In this document: positions 37,295-48,896 of the stretch, one piece after another
How positions within the stretch are numbered: the stretch's first letter is position 1
How the letters are laid out: each line of letters begins with the position of its first letter
NCBI RefSeq assembly: GCF_900112795.1
Contig: NZ_FONA01000005.1
Location: forward strand, 62,001 to 126,000
Length of the DNA: 64,000 nt
Source: Thermophagus xiamenensis
GTDB taxonomy: Bacteria; Bacteroidota; Bacteroidia; Bacteroidales; Marinilabiliaceae
Reading direction: 5' to 3'
Notes under the pieces: model-generated
The model's input: the letters and a program-made list of their open reading frames with translations, nothing else
Database searches by the model: none
Told to the model about the DNA's origin: nothing
Made by a program: the position numbers and the translations under genes

Positions 37295-40200
37295 TTATCG
37301 CTTAACGGTTACATGTCCTTTTATGATTTTATTTATGGGCTTAAGAATAATAACATACCAATAATCGTCTGAAGGTACAGGTTTGTTAAGGTATTCGCCA
37401 TCCCATTCAATCGACTCGGAAACTTTATATTGTCTCAATAATTTTCCATATCTGTCAAAAATAGAGATCGTTGATTCAGGCAGGCGCTCTATCCCTTCAA
37501 TTTTCCATGTGTCGTTATATCCATCATTGTTTGGGGTAAAAAAGTCCGGAATTTCGATGTCAAAATCCAAATTAACGTTGAAAATTGTAGATGTACGACA
37601 GCCATTGGCGTCTTCTACCAGTATCTCATGGTCGCCATTAGGAATATTTGTAAACGTATTGTCGTCTTGAAAATCATAGGTGTTGTCCAGTGCATAGCCA
37701 TAAGGTTGAGTACCATTTTCAACATATACAGTAACTTGTCCATAGTAGGTGGTGTCCAGTCGAACGATTTCCGGAGAAGGGAAAACATCTACATGTATGG
37801 TATCCCTTACGTAGTGACAGCCATCAAATACTTCTACCCAATAGTATCCGGTTTGATTTATAGTATCGGTTTGGGTAGTAGTACCATTACTCCATAGGTA
37901 ACTTTGAATCGGCGTGATCTGTTGTTCTCCTGCATACTCTGTAATAATTTCAGAGCCGGCATCTAATACCAGTACGTTGGGTTCACAAACAGAGGTGTCG
38001 TTTCCTAGCGAATATGGGGGTTCTGCCAAAAGGGCAACCACCTTCGTGTCCCATCCCCGGCAGCCATTAATATCAGTAACAGTTACTTTATTAAGAGTAT
38101 CCATTAAATTGGCGGTTATAATCCTGTCTGTACTGCCATTGTGCCATTGGTAGCTCTGAAAACCTTCTGGTGCTTCGATTGATATTGGATATTCTACCGG
38201 ACAGATAAAAATATCAGGACCAAGTTCAATTTTTGGAACAGGAAACCATACAAGGTTCATGGTATCTGTAGCAACACATCCATGTTCATCAATTACTTTA
38301 ACATGATGTTGTCCCCGTTCTACTATAATGCTGGTCACATTTGTTTCACCGTTAGACCAGTATATTTGGGGATAATTAGGAACCGTGAGTGTTGCAACTT
38401 CTCCGGCACATCCTTGAATGTCGGGTCCCAGATCAATAGAAGGCAAGGGATTAACTGTGATATTCACCTGTTGTAAAGAAGAACAGCCATAATCATTCCA
38501 TACGCGAAGGCTGTAATTCCCGCTGTTTAGGGTTTCAATGAAGTTGGGTTGACCATCGGCAGTGTTTCCATTCCATTCATATCGGGTAAATGAAGAATTG
38601 GTCGCTATCATAATCGTATCGCCAAAACATTTTTCCCTATCGATCCCCAAATTAAATATAGGCGAGGGCAAATGACTAACTGTCATAGTATCGGAGTTAG
38701 TGCAACCGTTTAGGTCGGTGATATGCAACGCATAATCTCCGGCTTCTGTGACTGTCCAGTTATTGTTTGGTGAGCCGGTAGAGGTGGTCGAGATTTGTTC
38801 CCACTGGTAAGAAGATACACTTGGTGTCAGAGACGTTGGAATTTCAAGAGTATAAGGCTCATTGTCACAAACTTCAACGTTGTCAATAGCTATTGGGGTA
38901 AGGTTATGATAACTAATTTCAACTTTATCTAAAAATTGGCAGAGTCGGTCTCTGACTTCGAGGAAATATATTCCCGGTTCGGGATTACTGTTGGGGTCTT
39001 TGTCGCCCAGGTCAGGTCCTGTATGATAAAGGATCAAATCCCCATTGTCATTCATAGTGTACCATTTGTGATCTCTTGGTGTTTTATCGGCCGATATGGG
39101 TTGGGGCGATGACCATCCCGGTGGAGTGGTCATGTCAACGGAAACATCAATGTTGGGACAAAATACCATTGTGTCGGGCAGGTCGAAATAAGGATTATTC
39201 CAAACATTGACATCAGTTGTTTCTATTGCTCTACAGCCGTTGGCCTGTGTGGCTGTTAATTGATATTCACCTGCCGAACCAATTAAAATATAATTTTCGG
39301 TACTAAGAATATTGGTCGGGTCGCTTGTTTCAATCCATTCAAATGCAACGAAACTATGACCATTGGCTTCTATCTTCATTAAATTGCCATCGCATATATC
39401 TACTTCACTGGAGATGCCAATAACCGGTACCTCCTGAACATCCAGATAGAATGAACCTGAAATATTGCAACCGTTATTGTCGATGGCTGTAACGGTATAA
39501 GTGCCTTCATCGGCCGGTATGGCATTGGTAATTACATGTTGATTGGTTGTGGTGCTTAAATTTATAGGCCCGGAACCGTTGTCAAAAGACCAATGGTATG
39601 AATTGGGCATCACATTGGTGGCATTGGCCACAATGGTTATATCGTCATTTTCACAAACGCTGGTGTCGTTCCCAAAGGTAAAAACTTGTTCATTGTAAAT
39701 TCCAAAATAGGCCGTGTCAGAGGCACTACAACCATGGCTGTCGGTTACTTTTACCCATACAGTATCTGATTGTGCCAAGGTGATGGATGAACTGGTAGAC
39801 CCATTGTGCCAGAGATAGGATGTATACCCGCTTAAGAAGAACGTTCCGGTATTACCCGGGCATTCCCAAAGATCTGACAGGTTTATGGTTGGGACAGGGT
39901 GTACCGTGAGGTCAATGGATTGAGTTTGACTACACATATGTTCGTCCCATACCGTTAGTTCATATGTGCCGGAATTTTGTGCGATAACATAACTTAATGT
40001 ATCTTCCGGATTAGCAACACCATTTATTGTCCATTGATAATGAAGCATGTCGGTAACGGTTGTACGAAGTGTATCTCCTTCGCAAACTTCATTATCTGAA
40101 ATATTCCAATTTATTTCAGGTGGTGTAAATCCCGTTACGGTAACTGTATCGGAAGAAGAACATCCCAGGTCATCTGTTATGGTAAGTGTTATATCAATAA

Positions 40201-41985
40201 CTTCTGCGGGATCGGGTGTTACGGAGTAGGTGTCACTGGTAATGCCGCCCGGTTCCCAATAATAAAGATCATCGGGATTTGTTGAGGAAACAGTATAAGT
40301 TACGGTTTCTCCGGGACAAACTACGGTGTCGTTACCTAAGGAAAAGGTGGGGATGCGAAATTCTACATTAATAGAATCGGTTAAATAACATTCACCGGCC
40401 ATTACTTCAGCTCTTACCCAATATAACCCGGATTGGGTGATATCTATTGACGGATCGGTAGAGATATAATTGTAAGGGTCGTCTTCATAAAACCAGTAGT
40501 AAGAGCGCATAGGGTCTTGAGTACTAAGAGTAATGGTTTCTCCTTCACAAGCCATGGTTAATCCGTTTATTCGTAACGAACTGTAATCAGAAAAATAACC
40601 AAAGCTCATGCTAATACTGTTTTCATCAAGTATGCTCATGTGAAAGAGACCGGTGTTTTCTATCGTGTAAGGATTTCCGGTGGCGATTCCTTCCCCATTT
40701 TTCCAGCCCATTTGTACAACTGCCGAATACCAGGGCTCTTCACCATTTTGCCCGGTCCCTGGAACTTGTATCCATTGTATATTATCCAAGTATTTTGAAG
40801 GATTAAGATCGTTGGAGTCATTTGGTCCTCTAATGGTAAAGTTATTTCGGTGACTTTCCTTAACCATTAATTGAACATAAAACCTGTCGCCTAATACTCG
40901 GGTAAAAGAAACACTCGTTGAACCGGTACATTTAACATGCGGCAAAATGGCACTACCCAGTTCGGTTCCACGAGTTGCTTTGCCGTTGTTAATGGGCGGA
41001 ATTCCCGTTACCTGGTATGCATAGATAGGTTTATCCGATGTTATGTATAAAGCATTTCCGCCGATGTTAAGTTCATGGAGTTCGCCTCGTTGTAATGTAG
41101 CTTTATATGAACCGTTCACCGCCAGGTATGTATCATCTTCTACTGCCATTACGAAAACTTTCTGGTCGGTAGTAATGTCTTGGCCATAAAGGGTGTGCAT
41201 GGCAATATATTCGGTGCCAAGCAAGTCGACCGGAATAAGCTGATCACCTATTAAATCCCAGTGGCCGGGGTCGGTAGGTCGTTCAATAGAGTCATCGGAT
41301 ATGGTGACTGCGATGGGGTAATTGGATGTAATTTCGGTTCCGCCTAAATGTCGGGCGGCCTGTTCGCCGGCATCCGTTCCCACAAAAGAGTAGGTTTGTC
41401 CTCTATTTAGCGTGATAATAACGGTATCGCCGGCGCTATGGCCTATGACGTCATCGGCAAGCACAACCTGAACTTTTGTTCCGTCACGAGTGGCAACTAT
41501 GTCGATACACGTTCTCTGGCAGGTGTTGAGAAGTTATGGTTGTCAAAGGCATTCTGGGATGGGACCAGAAATTCGGTTCCCAGAGCATTATTGCCTTTGA
41601 GTGTAAATTTATCAGGATTGTTAGAGGGTGCTACATCGTAATAAACGGTTATGTCAACATCAGAGGTAATAAGTATTCCCTTGTTTAAGACCTGGTCGGC
41701 CGGACGGTTTTCTATTAGGTCAAGGTCGCTAAGACCTTCATAATTATATTGGGTATTGGCAGGGATCGAGATAGTTTAAGAAAAGCCGGCGGCAGGCATC
41801 GATATGGTTACATTGGCCGGTTGGTCAAGGGCTGTGATGCGAAACGAAACAGGATTGTCGCCATGATTATGGGTTACTTCGGGTGCTACAAACCAGAAAA
41901 TTGTATCTATCTGAGATGTAGCTTTTTGTGGTAATAAAAACGAAAGCCCAAAGCTTATGAGTAAAAAAGTATAAAATTTCATCAT
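37295..41985 (-). pseudogene. Giant T9SS type B cargo protein, interrupted by a nonsense codon and a frameshift
   Basis: The N-terminus at 41985 has a signal peptide (MMKFYTFLLISFGLSFLLP) and reads to FRITALDQPANVTISMPAAG, then TAA at 41776-41778. The same frame resumes as TISIPANTQYNYEGLSDLDL, running to FSTPARERV near 41510. There a one-base shift leads into IDIVATRDGTKVQVVLADDV, open to 37295. The joined product would be ~1,560 residues. It has an IgGFc-binding-like N-terminal domain, a long series of Ig/PKD-like modules with repeated D-T-V strands and CxG motifs, and a C-terminal CHU_C domain (FFTPNNDGYNDTWKIEG, FDRYGKLLRQY, VPSDDYWYVIIL). Two lesions within 270 bp suggest true decay; sequencing error is the alternative. 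A 1,389-residue product starting at 41464 would lack the signal peptide. Confidence 0.85.
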
Positions 41986-42751
41986 AGTGGGTCGGTTAAA
42001 ATTAGACTTTTGATTGACTTTGTCAATTCTCGCTTCGTTGGCTATACTGTTTCAAGCATTTCAATATTCCATAAAAGGGCTGGTCTTAATTATTTCATAA
42101 ATTATTATATGAAGGCTGTGGGTTTTGTGTTTTATAATTTGTCTGAAACACGCATGTCATATATGTGTTAAATTAATTCATTATGTTTGTTTCATTTTTC
42201 GGTTCATGAAAAATATTAATAACAAAATGATTTTTTATATGTGAATTTTGTTAATTAAATCGATTGATTGTTTTTTGTGATTTTTCGTTTCTTCTTTTTG
42301 TGTATTGTGTTTTTAAGACGCTCTTTAAGATTAATAAAACCTTGTATTTGTGTGTTTTTGGGGGTGTTTGTAAAACTATCCCCAAAAACAAACTGTTACC
42401 AAAACTATATTTAAGAGAACAATTTCCATATAATTCTATTTAACGCAAGACATATCCTGATTATTATATACGACGCTTGTTTAAAAAGGTTTTAGGTGTT
42501 AGATTGAAAAAACTCCATGTGTAAAATTGCTTGGTAGTAAAAAAAGTGCTTTTCGATTATAGGAATTAGGTCTTTAGTCAGAGTTATTAAGGTGTTGGTC
42601 AAAGTTTGCGGGGATTGTGGTCAGATGTAACGAGCATAACCAAGAAGGTTGGTAACAACTAGAAAAAGTATAAAATATAGGTCATGCAAGTTTCATCCGA
42701 CCAATGAGCTAAATAAATAGTATCAAATGGCATGCAGGCTGGAGGGAGGAT
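41986..42751. other. Long AT-rich intergenic region upstream of the giant cargo gene
   Basis: About 765 bp without a supported gene. It contains CTGAAACACGCATGTCATAT near 42146 (a possible half-copy of the palindromic arm), runs of T and A, and a CAAAACTA octamer at 42400-42407. On the minus strand that octamer reads TAGTTTTG, a possible -7 box for the cargo gene without a good partner box. A repeat copy closes the region at 42623-42720. Confidence 0.4.
42623..42720. repeat. Diverged palindromic element upstream of the MscS gene terminus
   Basis: AGATGTAACGAGCATAACCA opens it and GGTCATGCAAGTTTCATCCG closes it as an imperfect complement. ACCAATGAGCTAAATAAATAG, the linker-like sequence, follows. 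The layout and spacing match the other copies; similarity is lower. Confidence 0.5.
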
Positions 42752-43675
42752 TTAATTCTGTTTTTCCGCATTGATTTTTAGGTGAAGAGGATTAATTTCC
42801 TCGCCCCAATAGATAGTAGTATGGGGGAAAGGTATCTCAATATTGTGTTTGTCGAAAGCAATTTTTAATCTTCTGCGATATTCTCTGCCGACATTCCACT
42901 GTTTTATTGGCTTTGTCTTTAATCTTGCTTTGATAATAAGAGCACTGTCGGCAAATTCATCGAGGCCTAAAATTTCAATGGGTTCAATAATTTCAGGCCC
43001 ATGTTTGGGATCCTTTTGCAATTCTTCTCCAACCTGTTTCATGATTTCCATTACCTGGTCTACATCTTCTTTATAGGCTACTCCAATGTTGAAAACCATT
43101 GCTGACCACTCCTTGGTCATGTTGGATAGGGTATTAATTTTCCCGTTCTGGAAAATATGTACTACTCCGTCAAGGTCTCGTAAAGTAATGGTACGCAATT
43201 CAATTTTTTCTACCAATCCTCCAGTACCGTTAATAATGACTACGTCTCCAGTCCTTACCTGGTTTTCGAGTAGCATAAAAAAACCAGAGATGTAGTCTCT
43301 TACAAGTTCCTGGGCACCAAACCCTACAGCCAGTCCCACAATGCCTGCACTGGCAAGTATAGGCCCTACATCAATCCCGAATTTACTGAGGATCATCATG
43401 ATAAATACAGAATATAAGACCACGCGCACCAGTCCCTGAACAATCCCCGTAAGGGTATTAATTCTTTTTTCAGCTTCCCGGGTATCTATCGAAGTATCAT
43501 GTTCTGCCCGTTTGATTAATAAATTTTTAAGCCGAGAAACAGAGAATCTGACAACTCGAAGAATAATAAACAGAATTAAAAGCAAGATAAGGATTCCCGG
43601 AAGTTCGGTTATGACCCAGTCGAAAATTGCGGAAAGGAGTTTATCCCAGAATTCAGTAGTTAGTATATTTTGCAT
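42752..43675 (-). CDS. Small-conductance mechanosensitive channel (MscS family)
   Basis: 307 residues. Membrane helices at ~20-45, ~80-100 and ~105-130. The pore helix and its start are GPILASAGIVGLAVGFGAQE, the conserved MscS TM3, followed by the beta domain segment TGDVVIINGTGGLVEKIELR and the C-terminal cage (EIPFPHTTIYWG). It releases solutes on hypo-osmotic shock. It lies 107 bp downstream of a proton antiporter gene on the same strand. Confidence 0.95.
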   Translation of the reverse strand: MQNILTTEFWDKLLSAIFDWVITELPGILILLLILFIILRVVRFSVSRLKNLLIKRAEHDTSIDTREAEKRINTLTGIVQGLVRVVLYSVFIMMILSKFGIDVGPILASAGIVGLAVGFGAQELVRDYISGFFMLLENQVRTGDVVIINGTGGLVEKIELRTITLRDLDGVVHIFQNGKINTLSNMTKEWSAMVFNIGVAYKEDVDQVMEIMKQVGEELQKDPKHGPEIIEPIEILGLDEFADSALIIKARLKTKPIKQWNVGREYRRRLKIAFDKHNIEIPFPHTTIYWGEEINPLHLKINAEKQN

Positions 43676-43781
43676 TGGTCTTTTGTTTTGTTTAACTAAT
43701 AAGTGGGTTAGATATGATAGTGTAAAAGATTTTCATTTCGGATTGATAATACCGCACAGCCAAAAAAATCAGATAATGCAA

Positions 43782-45275
43782 TCAGATATTCTTTTCTGTA
43801 TGTGTTTTATGGTTGGTTCCCAAACAATTTGTTACTTCTTTAATGCTTTGGGGACTGTCTGATAAAATCACCAGGTTATCACCTGCTTCCAGTACAGTAT
43901 TCCCGTTAGGTGTGATATATTTGTTGCCTCTTTTTATGATGGCGATAATGGCTGATTTTGGAAAATTCAACTCAACAATTTTTTTCCCGACAGCGATGCC
44001 CCCTTCCGGAACCTTAATTTCTCTAATCATATTTTTTGCTTCTTCGGAAGTGAGTATTTCCAGGTTGCTTTTTTGCGGTTTTATTTTTTCAGGTAGAACT
44101 ACCTTTAACCATCGGGCTAGAACTGTTAATGTGGTTCCCTGAATCAACACAGAAGTGAGCGATACGAAAAAAACAATATTAAAAATCATCCCCGCTTTGT
44201 CGATTCCGGCTAATAGCGGATAGGTGGCGAAAACGATAGGTACTGCACCGCGAAGTCCTACCCAGCTTACATAAAGACGACGCCTGAAAGTCATCCGAAA
44301 TGGTATTAAACTAAGCAAAACGCTAACAGGTCGGGCTACCAATATTAAAAATAAAGATATAAGGATTCCGGGCACTAAAACCGGGATAATCTCAGACGGG
44401 AAAACCAGCAGCCCTAACGTTAAAAATAAGACTATTTGCACCAGCCAGGCCAGACCGTCATAAACCTGAAGTATACTGTTTTTATGGATAAATTGTTTAT
44501 TGCCCAAATAAACGGCACAAATATATACTGCCAGGAAACCGTTACCGCCTACCGCATCCGTAAAAGAATAAGTAATAAACATAAGGGCAATGACCAATAC
44601 CGGATAAAGTCCCTCAAAATCAAGGTCTATTTTGTTAATGATATATTTGCTAACTCTGCCGGAAAGGTATCCAAATAGTCCGCCTATGGTCATTTGCAAT
44701 AGAAAAATTTGGATTACCGACCATACGCTATCTTGGGGATTTATAACAAGGTTAAGAAAAGAGATAGTTAAAACATAAGCCATAGGGTCGTTGCTACCGC
44801 TTTCCAACTCAAGCGTCGGGCGCAGATTATCCTTAAGTGCCAGTTTTTTGGAACGTAATATTGAGAATACGGCGGCGGCATCGGTCGAAGAAACAATGGC
44901 ACCCAAAAGCAAGCCTTCGTAGATATTGAAATCCGTTATTGCCCAAACGAATAATCCAAGACTAATAGCGGTCAGAAAGACTCCCAGCGTAGATAACGAT
45001 ATCCCTTGCCAAAGAATGGGTTTGACCGACTGCCAGTTGGTGTCCAATCCTCCCGAAAATAGGATAAAGTTTAGTGATACAACACCTATAAAACGAGCCA
45101 GGGCCGGGTCATCGAATTGAATTCCTCCAATACCATCAGAGCCGGCCAGCATCCCTATGACCAAAAAGAGTATCAAAGTGGGAATCCCGAAACGAAACGA
45201 TGTTTTACCTACAATTATGCTTATCAGCAATAATATTGAGCCAACTAATAATATGTTTTCAATTGAAAGAATCAT
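43782..45275 (-). CDS. CPA1-type K+(Na+)/H+ antiporter with RCK_C (TrkA-C) domain
   Basis: 497 residues with about 12-13 helices. FLVIGMLAGSDGIGGIQFDD opens the exchanger domain, GAIVSSTDAAAVFSILRSKK carries the STDAA ion-binding motif, and LESGSNDPMAYVLTISFLNL carries the conserved ND pair of CPA1 antiporters. Residues ~405-485 (EIKVPEGGIAVGKKIVELNF, LEAGDNLVILSDSPQ) form a TrkA-C regulatory domain, as in CvrA/NhaP2. It would exchange K+ or Na+ for protons and may be ligand-gated by a nucleotide. Confidence 0.92.
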   Translation of the reverse strand: MILSIENILLVGSILLLISIIVGKTSFRFGIPTLILFLVIGMLAGSDGIGGIQFDDPALARFIGVVSLNFILFSGGLDTNWQSVKPILWQGISLSTLGVFLTAISLGLFVWAITDFNIYEGLLLGAIVSSTDAAAVFSILRSKKLALKDNLRPTLELESGSNDPMAYVLTISFLNLVINPQDSVWSVIQIFLLQMTIGGLFGYLSGRVSKYIINKIDLDFEGLYPVLVIALMFITYSFTDAVGGNGFLAVYICAVYLGNKQFIHKNSILQVYDGLAWLVQIVLFLTLGLLVFPSEIIPVLVPGILISLFLILVARPVSVLLSLIPFRMTFRRRLYVSWVGLRGAVPIVFATYPLLAGIDKAGMIFNIVFFVSLTSVLIQGTTLTVLARWLKVVLPEKIKPQKSNLEILTSEEAKNMIREIKVPEGGIAVGKKIVELNFPKSAIIAIIKRGNKYITPNGNTVLEAGDNLVILSDSPQSIKEVTNCLGTNHKTHTEKNI

Positions 45276-45517
45276 CGTCGGTATTGACTGTTATTATTTA
45301 CCATTTATGAAACTAAACCGGCGTATTTAAAGTTCTCTTTATATTTTTTTTATGTTATGTCCGATTCGCTTCTAAGATACTAAAATTAATTTTTCTGACG
45401 AATGCATTTGTCTAAAGAACCTAATTTTCTGTTGAATTTGGGTTCTTTAAAATAGGAAGGGCCGCTATCGCTGATATCTGCAGTCAAACTGATGAATATA
45501 AATTAAATATTTATCAA

Positions 45518-47725
45518 CTATTGCCGCAATAATATTTCGGTTCGTTCATTTTGCAGGTGTTCCTCTTCTGTACAAGGGATATTGTCTTTACAACGGTTTT
45601 TCAATAATGTTTCTCCATACCTAACAGGGATGATGCGTGAAGAGTCAATATTCATATTAATCAAGTATGATGAAACTGCCATTGCCCTTTGTTTTGAGAT
45701 TTTTAGATTTAAATCGGCAGCACCTCTTGAGCTGGTATGAACTCTCACTTCCATCTTATATGAAGGATTATCGGTCAACAATTGGGCAAAACCATCCAGT
45801 AGTGGCAGAGTAGCATCGGCAGTATTTAAGGTATTGCCCATAAAGGAAATATTTATTTCAAATGTTTTATTGAGGGTAGCCCTACTGATAGCAGGCAGGT
45901 TTATATTGCCCAGGTCGACATATCCCGTATCGATGCCCAATGTAGAATAGGATATGACAAGGGGGAAATATCCCTTTTTGTAAAACATAAATGTGTAATC
46001 GGTAAATGGATGTAGTTTTAATTTAAACAAACCATCATTGGTGGTTTTGAGGGTGTCGGTAATAATATTGTTGGAATAGATGAAAAGGCTTGTATTGGGT
46101 ACCGGAAATTGACTCGAATGACTGATAACCCTGCCGGTAACACCATAAGCCGGTTTGGGTTTTAATCTTACAAAAATTGTATCGCCCGGGTTGCTGAGAG
46201 AGAAAGTTTGTTCATAGGGAAAGAAATACTCTTCTGCAGCAAAAATTGTTATTTCTGAAGGAACAGTATCCGGCAGAAAGAAAGTTCCATTTTTGTCGAC
46301 TGTTGCTTCGTGGATGAAATTACCATCTTTGTCCAAAATACCAAGTATGGCATTGGGAACAGTTTCCTGAGTTAGTTGATCCAACACAATGCCGTGGTAA
46401 GATTTCTTTGAAGGTTCAAAAATGATGCGTTTAATGGTTTTGAATTGATAAATATCATCGCTTCCGGTACCGCCGGGACGGTTGGATGCAAAGTAACCGT
46501 CGTTGCCTCCAGGATTCAGAAAAATGGAAAAGTCATCTTTCGATGAATTGACAGGCGGGCCCATATTTTTAACGACATATTTCCCTTCAATATTTTTGGC
46601 TACAAATAAATCAAGTCCACCTAAACCCGGATGCCCGTCGGATGTAAAATAGAATAAGTTTGTTTCGTCATCCACAAAGGGAAACATTTCGTTTCCTTCG
46701 GTATTGATTTCGGGACCCAGATTTACCGGTTGCCCCCATTCATGTGACTGACGGTCTGCATAATAGATATCTGATTTTCCAAAGCCTCCGGGCATGTCCG
46801 ACACAAAGTAAAGACGATTTCCATCTTTGGTCAGAAAAGCATGTGCACAAGAATAGGATGGCGCGTTAAAGGGCAGCAGTTGGGGTGTATGCCAGCTCCC
46901 ATCAGGTTTTCTTATCGAGTGGAATATTCCTAACGGGAATAATTCTTGCCTTTTGCTTTTTGGGAAAAGCGATTTCGGCATATTTCGGGTAATAAAAACT
47001 TCTGTTCCATAGCGATTGAAAGCGACAGGACCATCGTTATACCTGGTTTTAAATTCTGTAACATAAACTTTTACATTGGCTCGCGGATTCTCAAAATTTT
47101 CGGCTCTGAATACCTTTAGAAAATTTTCTTCGCTTTTGTTTTTCAGAAAGGGAACAGTAGGGCGTGCAGAAGAGAAATACATTATGCCGTTTTGAATCAG
47201 AGGTGAGAAGTCGGAAAAACGGCTGTTAAAGTTGACTTCAGTGACAATGTATCGATTTTCATTAAGCAGCTGCCGAAGGGGTATTTCCATTTTTTTCCAG
47301 CGTAGTGTTCTCGGGTCTTCCGGATTGTCGGCCTGAAATTTTTCGAGGGCCTGTTCCGCTTCCGGGTACTTATTGTTATACAACAATGTGAGGGCAAAAA
47401 GGTATAAATCGTTTCCGGTAAGTTGATGCAATCCAATTTCTTTTAAAACAGCTTCGGCCTTAAGTGATTGTTTGGTTTTAAGATAAGCTTTTGCCAGCCT
47501 TATTTTGGATGAATCGGGAAGGTCAAATCGCTGGTCAAGTTTTTCATATAACAATATGGCTTCGGAATAACGCTTAAGCTCAAACGTTTGTTTTGCTTCT
47601 TTTAGGCGTTTGACGTAGAAGGAGGGCACTTCCTTTTCTCTGCCTTTATCCTGACCAATAGTTGGGGTAATTATCAGTGCCCGGAAAAGGATGAAAAAAA
47701 GAAATATTTTGAGTACCATATTCAT
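45518..47725 (-). CDS. OmpA-family protein with TPR, PD40 and carboxypeptidase-regulatory-like domains
   Basis: 735 residues with a signal peptide (VLKIFLFFILFRALIITPTI). A TPR-like helical region spans ~30-140. A PD40/WD40-like propeller spans ~170-410, with blades such as NGIMYFSSARPTVPF, NRLYFVSDMPGGFGKSDIYY and NLFYFTSDGHPGLGGLDLFV. A CnaB-like regulatory sandwich lies at ~435-600. The C-terminal OmpA domain (~615-735) binds peptidoglycan. The layout resembles PorE-like proteins of type IX systems, and it lies downstream of a PorP/SprF plus CHU_C pair, so it probably anchors that assembly. Confidence 0.9.
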   Translation of the reverse strand: MNMVLKIFLFFILFRALIITPTIGQDKGREKEVPSFYVKRLKEAKQTFELKRYSEAILLYEKLDQRFDLPDSSKIRLAKAYLKTKQSLKAEAVLKEIGLHQLTGNDLYLFALTLLYNNKYPEAEQALEKFQADNPEDPRTLRWKKMEIPLRQLLNENRYIVTEVNFNSRFSDFSPLIQNGIMYFSSARPTVPFLKNKSEENFLKVFRAENFENPRANVKVYVTEFKTRYNDGPVAFNRYGTEVFITRNMPKSLFPKSKRQELFPLGIFHSIRKPDGSWHTPQLLPFNAPSYSCAHAFLTKDGNRLYFVSDMPGGFGKSDIYYADRQSHEWGQPVNLGPEINTEGNEMFPFVDDETNLFYFTSDGHPGLGGLDLFVAKNIEGKYVVKNMGPPVNSSKDDFSIFLNPGGNDGYFASNRPGGTGSDDIYQFKTIKRIIFEPSKKSYHGIVLDQLTQETVPNAILGILDKDGNFIHEATVDKNGTFFLPDTVPSEITIFAAEEYFFPYEQTFSLSNPGDTIFVRLKPKPAYGVTGRVISHSSQFPVPNTSLFIYSNNIITDTLKTTNDGLFKLKLHPFTDYTFMFYKKGYFPLVISYSTLGIDTGYVDLGNINLPAISRATLNKTFEINISFMGNTLNTADATLPLLDGFAQLLTDNPSYKMEVRVHTSSRGAADLNLKISKQRAMAVSSYLINMNIDSSRIIPVRYGETLLKNRCKDNIPCTEEEHLQNERTEILLRQ

Positions 47726-47926
47726 TAAGGTTTGATTTTATCAAATTCATTAGTCTGGTGGAGCTTTTAAGGCTTTTGGGCAAACCGGTTTTATGGCGGT
47801 AAATATTCAGCGCACCTTTAATACATAAGTATAGTCCCGTTGTTTTTGGAAAAAGGTGTTAATCCTTTGATTATTTAACCTTTCAGGTACAAAGTAGTCA
47901 TTTTTTTAAAGTTCACCAATTAAGGG

Positions 47927-48871
47927 TCAAAAATTGCGGGGCGAGACCACCTTCTCTTTGGGTGTTTTGACCAAATTGAAATGAATCACTAATTCATGGC
48001 TTCCATTGGAAAAGGAATTCAGTTCTTTTTGCGAAATATCGTACGCATATCCAACCATTAATTGTTTGTTAAGTTGTAGCCCTGCCATTGCGGCAAAACT
48101 GTCATCGGTACGATAGGAAAGGCCGACAGTATAGGTATTCTGAAAAACAAACCGTGCCGTGAAATCGGCCGAGAAGGGTGCCCCTTCGGTGATACGAGTG
48201 ATGAGCGAGGGTTTAATAATAAGTTGGGGTGCTATATCAATGTTGTAACCGGCCATGAAAAAAAAGTGTCTTTGAAGGGTAAATGCCGATTCCCGGTCTT
48301 GTTCTTCATCCAATGCGGTTTGAAAAAGTCGGGGGAACGAAGCTCCCGCAAAAAATTTTGGTGAATAGAGGTAAAGTCCCACTCCTGCGTTGGGAATAAA
48401 TTTCTGGTCAATATCCTGAGCGAAGGCCGGGTCCGGATTTTCAGTGTTTAACGAGCTTAAACCTATATGGTAATTGTATAATCCTCCGTTGAGACCCATC
48501 AAAAGTATGGTTTTGGGCATAATATTGACATGGTAGGCGTAATCGACGTTCAGAAACAAATTGTTGACAGGGCCATAGTCGTCCGATACGATAGAAAATC
48601 CCAATCCCATCTTGTATTTGCGTATCGGTGTGTGTAGCGAAAAATTATGGGTTTGGGGAGCTCCGTCCAATCCGGTCCATTGCATCCGGGAAAGAAGTAC
48701 CATGTTCAAAGCATCGCCGGTTCCGGCATAGGCAGGATTCACGGTTAAGATGTTGTGCATGTACTGCGTGTATTGGGGCTCTTGCTGAGAAAAAGCTTTT
48801 GGGGAAATCAAAAGCCCCGACAGCAGAGATATTAACAGCAATATTGAACAGATATGTATTGAGTGCTTCAT
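47927..48871 (-). CDS. PorP/SprF family outer-membrane protein 3
   Basis: 314 residues with a signal peptide ending near FSQQ. EPQYTQYMHNILTVNPAYAG is the classical SprF start, followed by SRMQWTGLDGAPQTHNFSLH. Barrel strands follow and the protein ends in ELVIHFNLVKTPKEKVV. It is 25 bp downstream of the CHU_C protein at 48897 and 201 bp upstream of the OmpA/PD40 gene, giving the common order cargo, PorP, OmpA. Confidence 0.93.
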   Translation of the reverse strand: MKHSIHICSILLLISLLSGLLISPKAFSQQEPQYTQYMHNILTVNPAYAGTGDALNMVLLSRMQWTGLDGAPQTHNFSLHTPIRKYKMGLGFSIVSDDYGPVNNLFLNVDYAYHVNIMPKTILLMGLNGGLYNYHIGLSSLNTENPDPAFAQDIDQKFIPNAGVGLYLYSPKFFAGASFPRLFQTALDEEQDRESAFTLQRHFFFMAGYNIDIAPQLIIKPSLITRITEGAPFSADFTARFVFQNTYTVGLSYRTDDSFAAMAGLQLNKQLMVGYAYDISQKELNSFSNGSHELVIHFNLVKTPKEKVVSPRNF

Positions 48872-48896
48872 TTTTTTGTTTGTTTGGCGAATGTTA

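Noticed and set aside
41438-41641. Separate plus-strand gene
   Set aside because: It is antisense to the interrupted cargo gene, whose minus-strand frames read as a coherent domain across the lesion.
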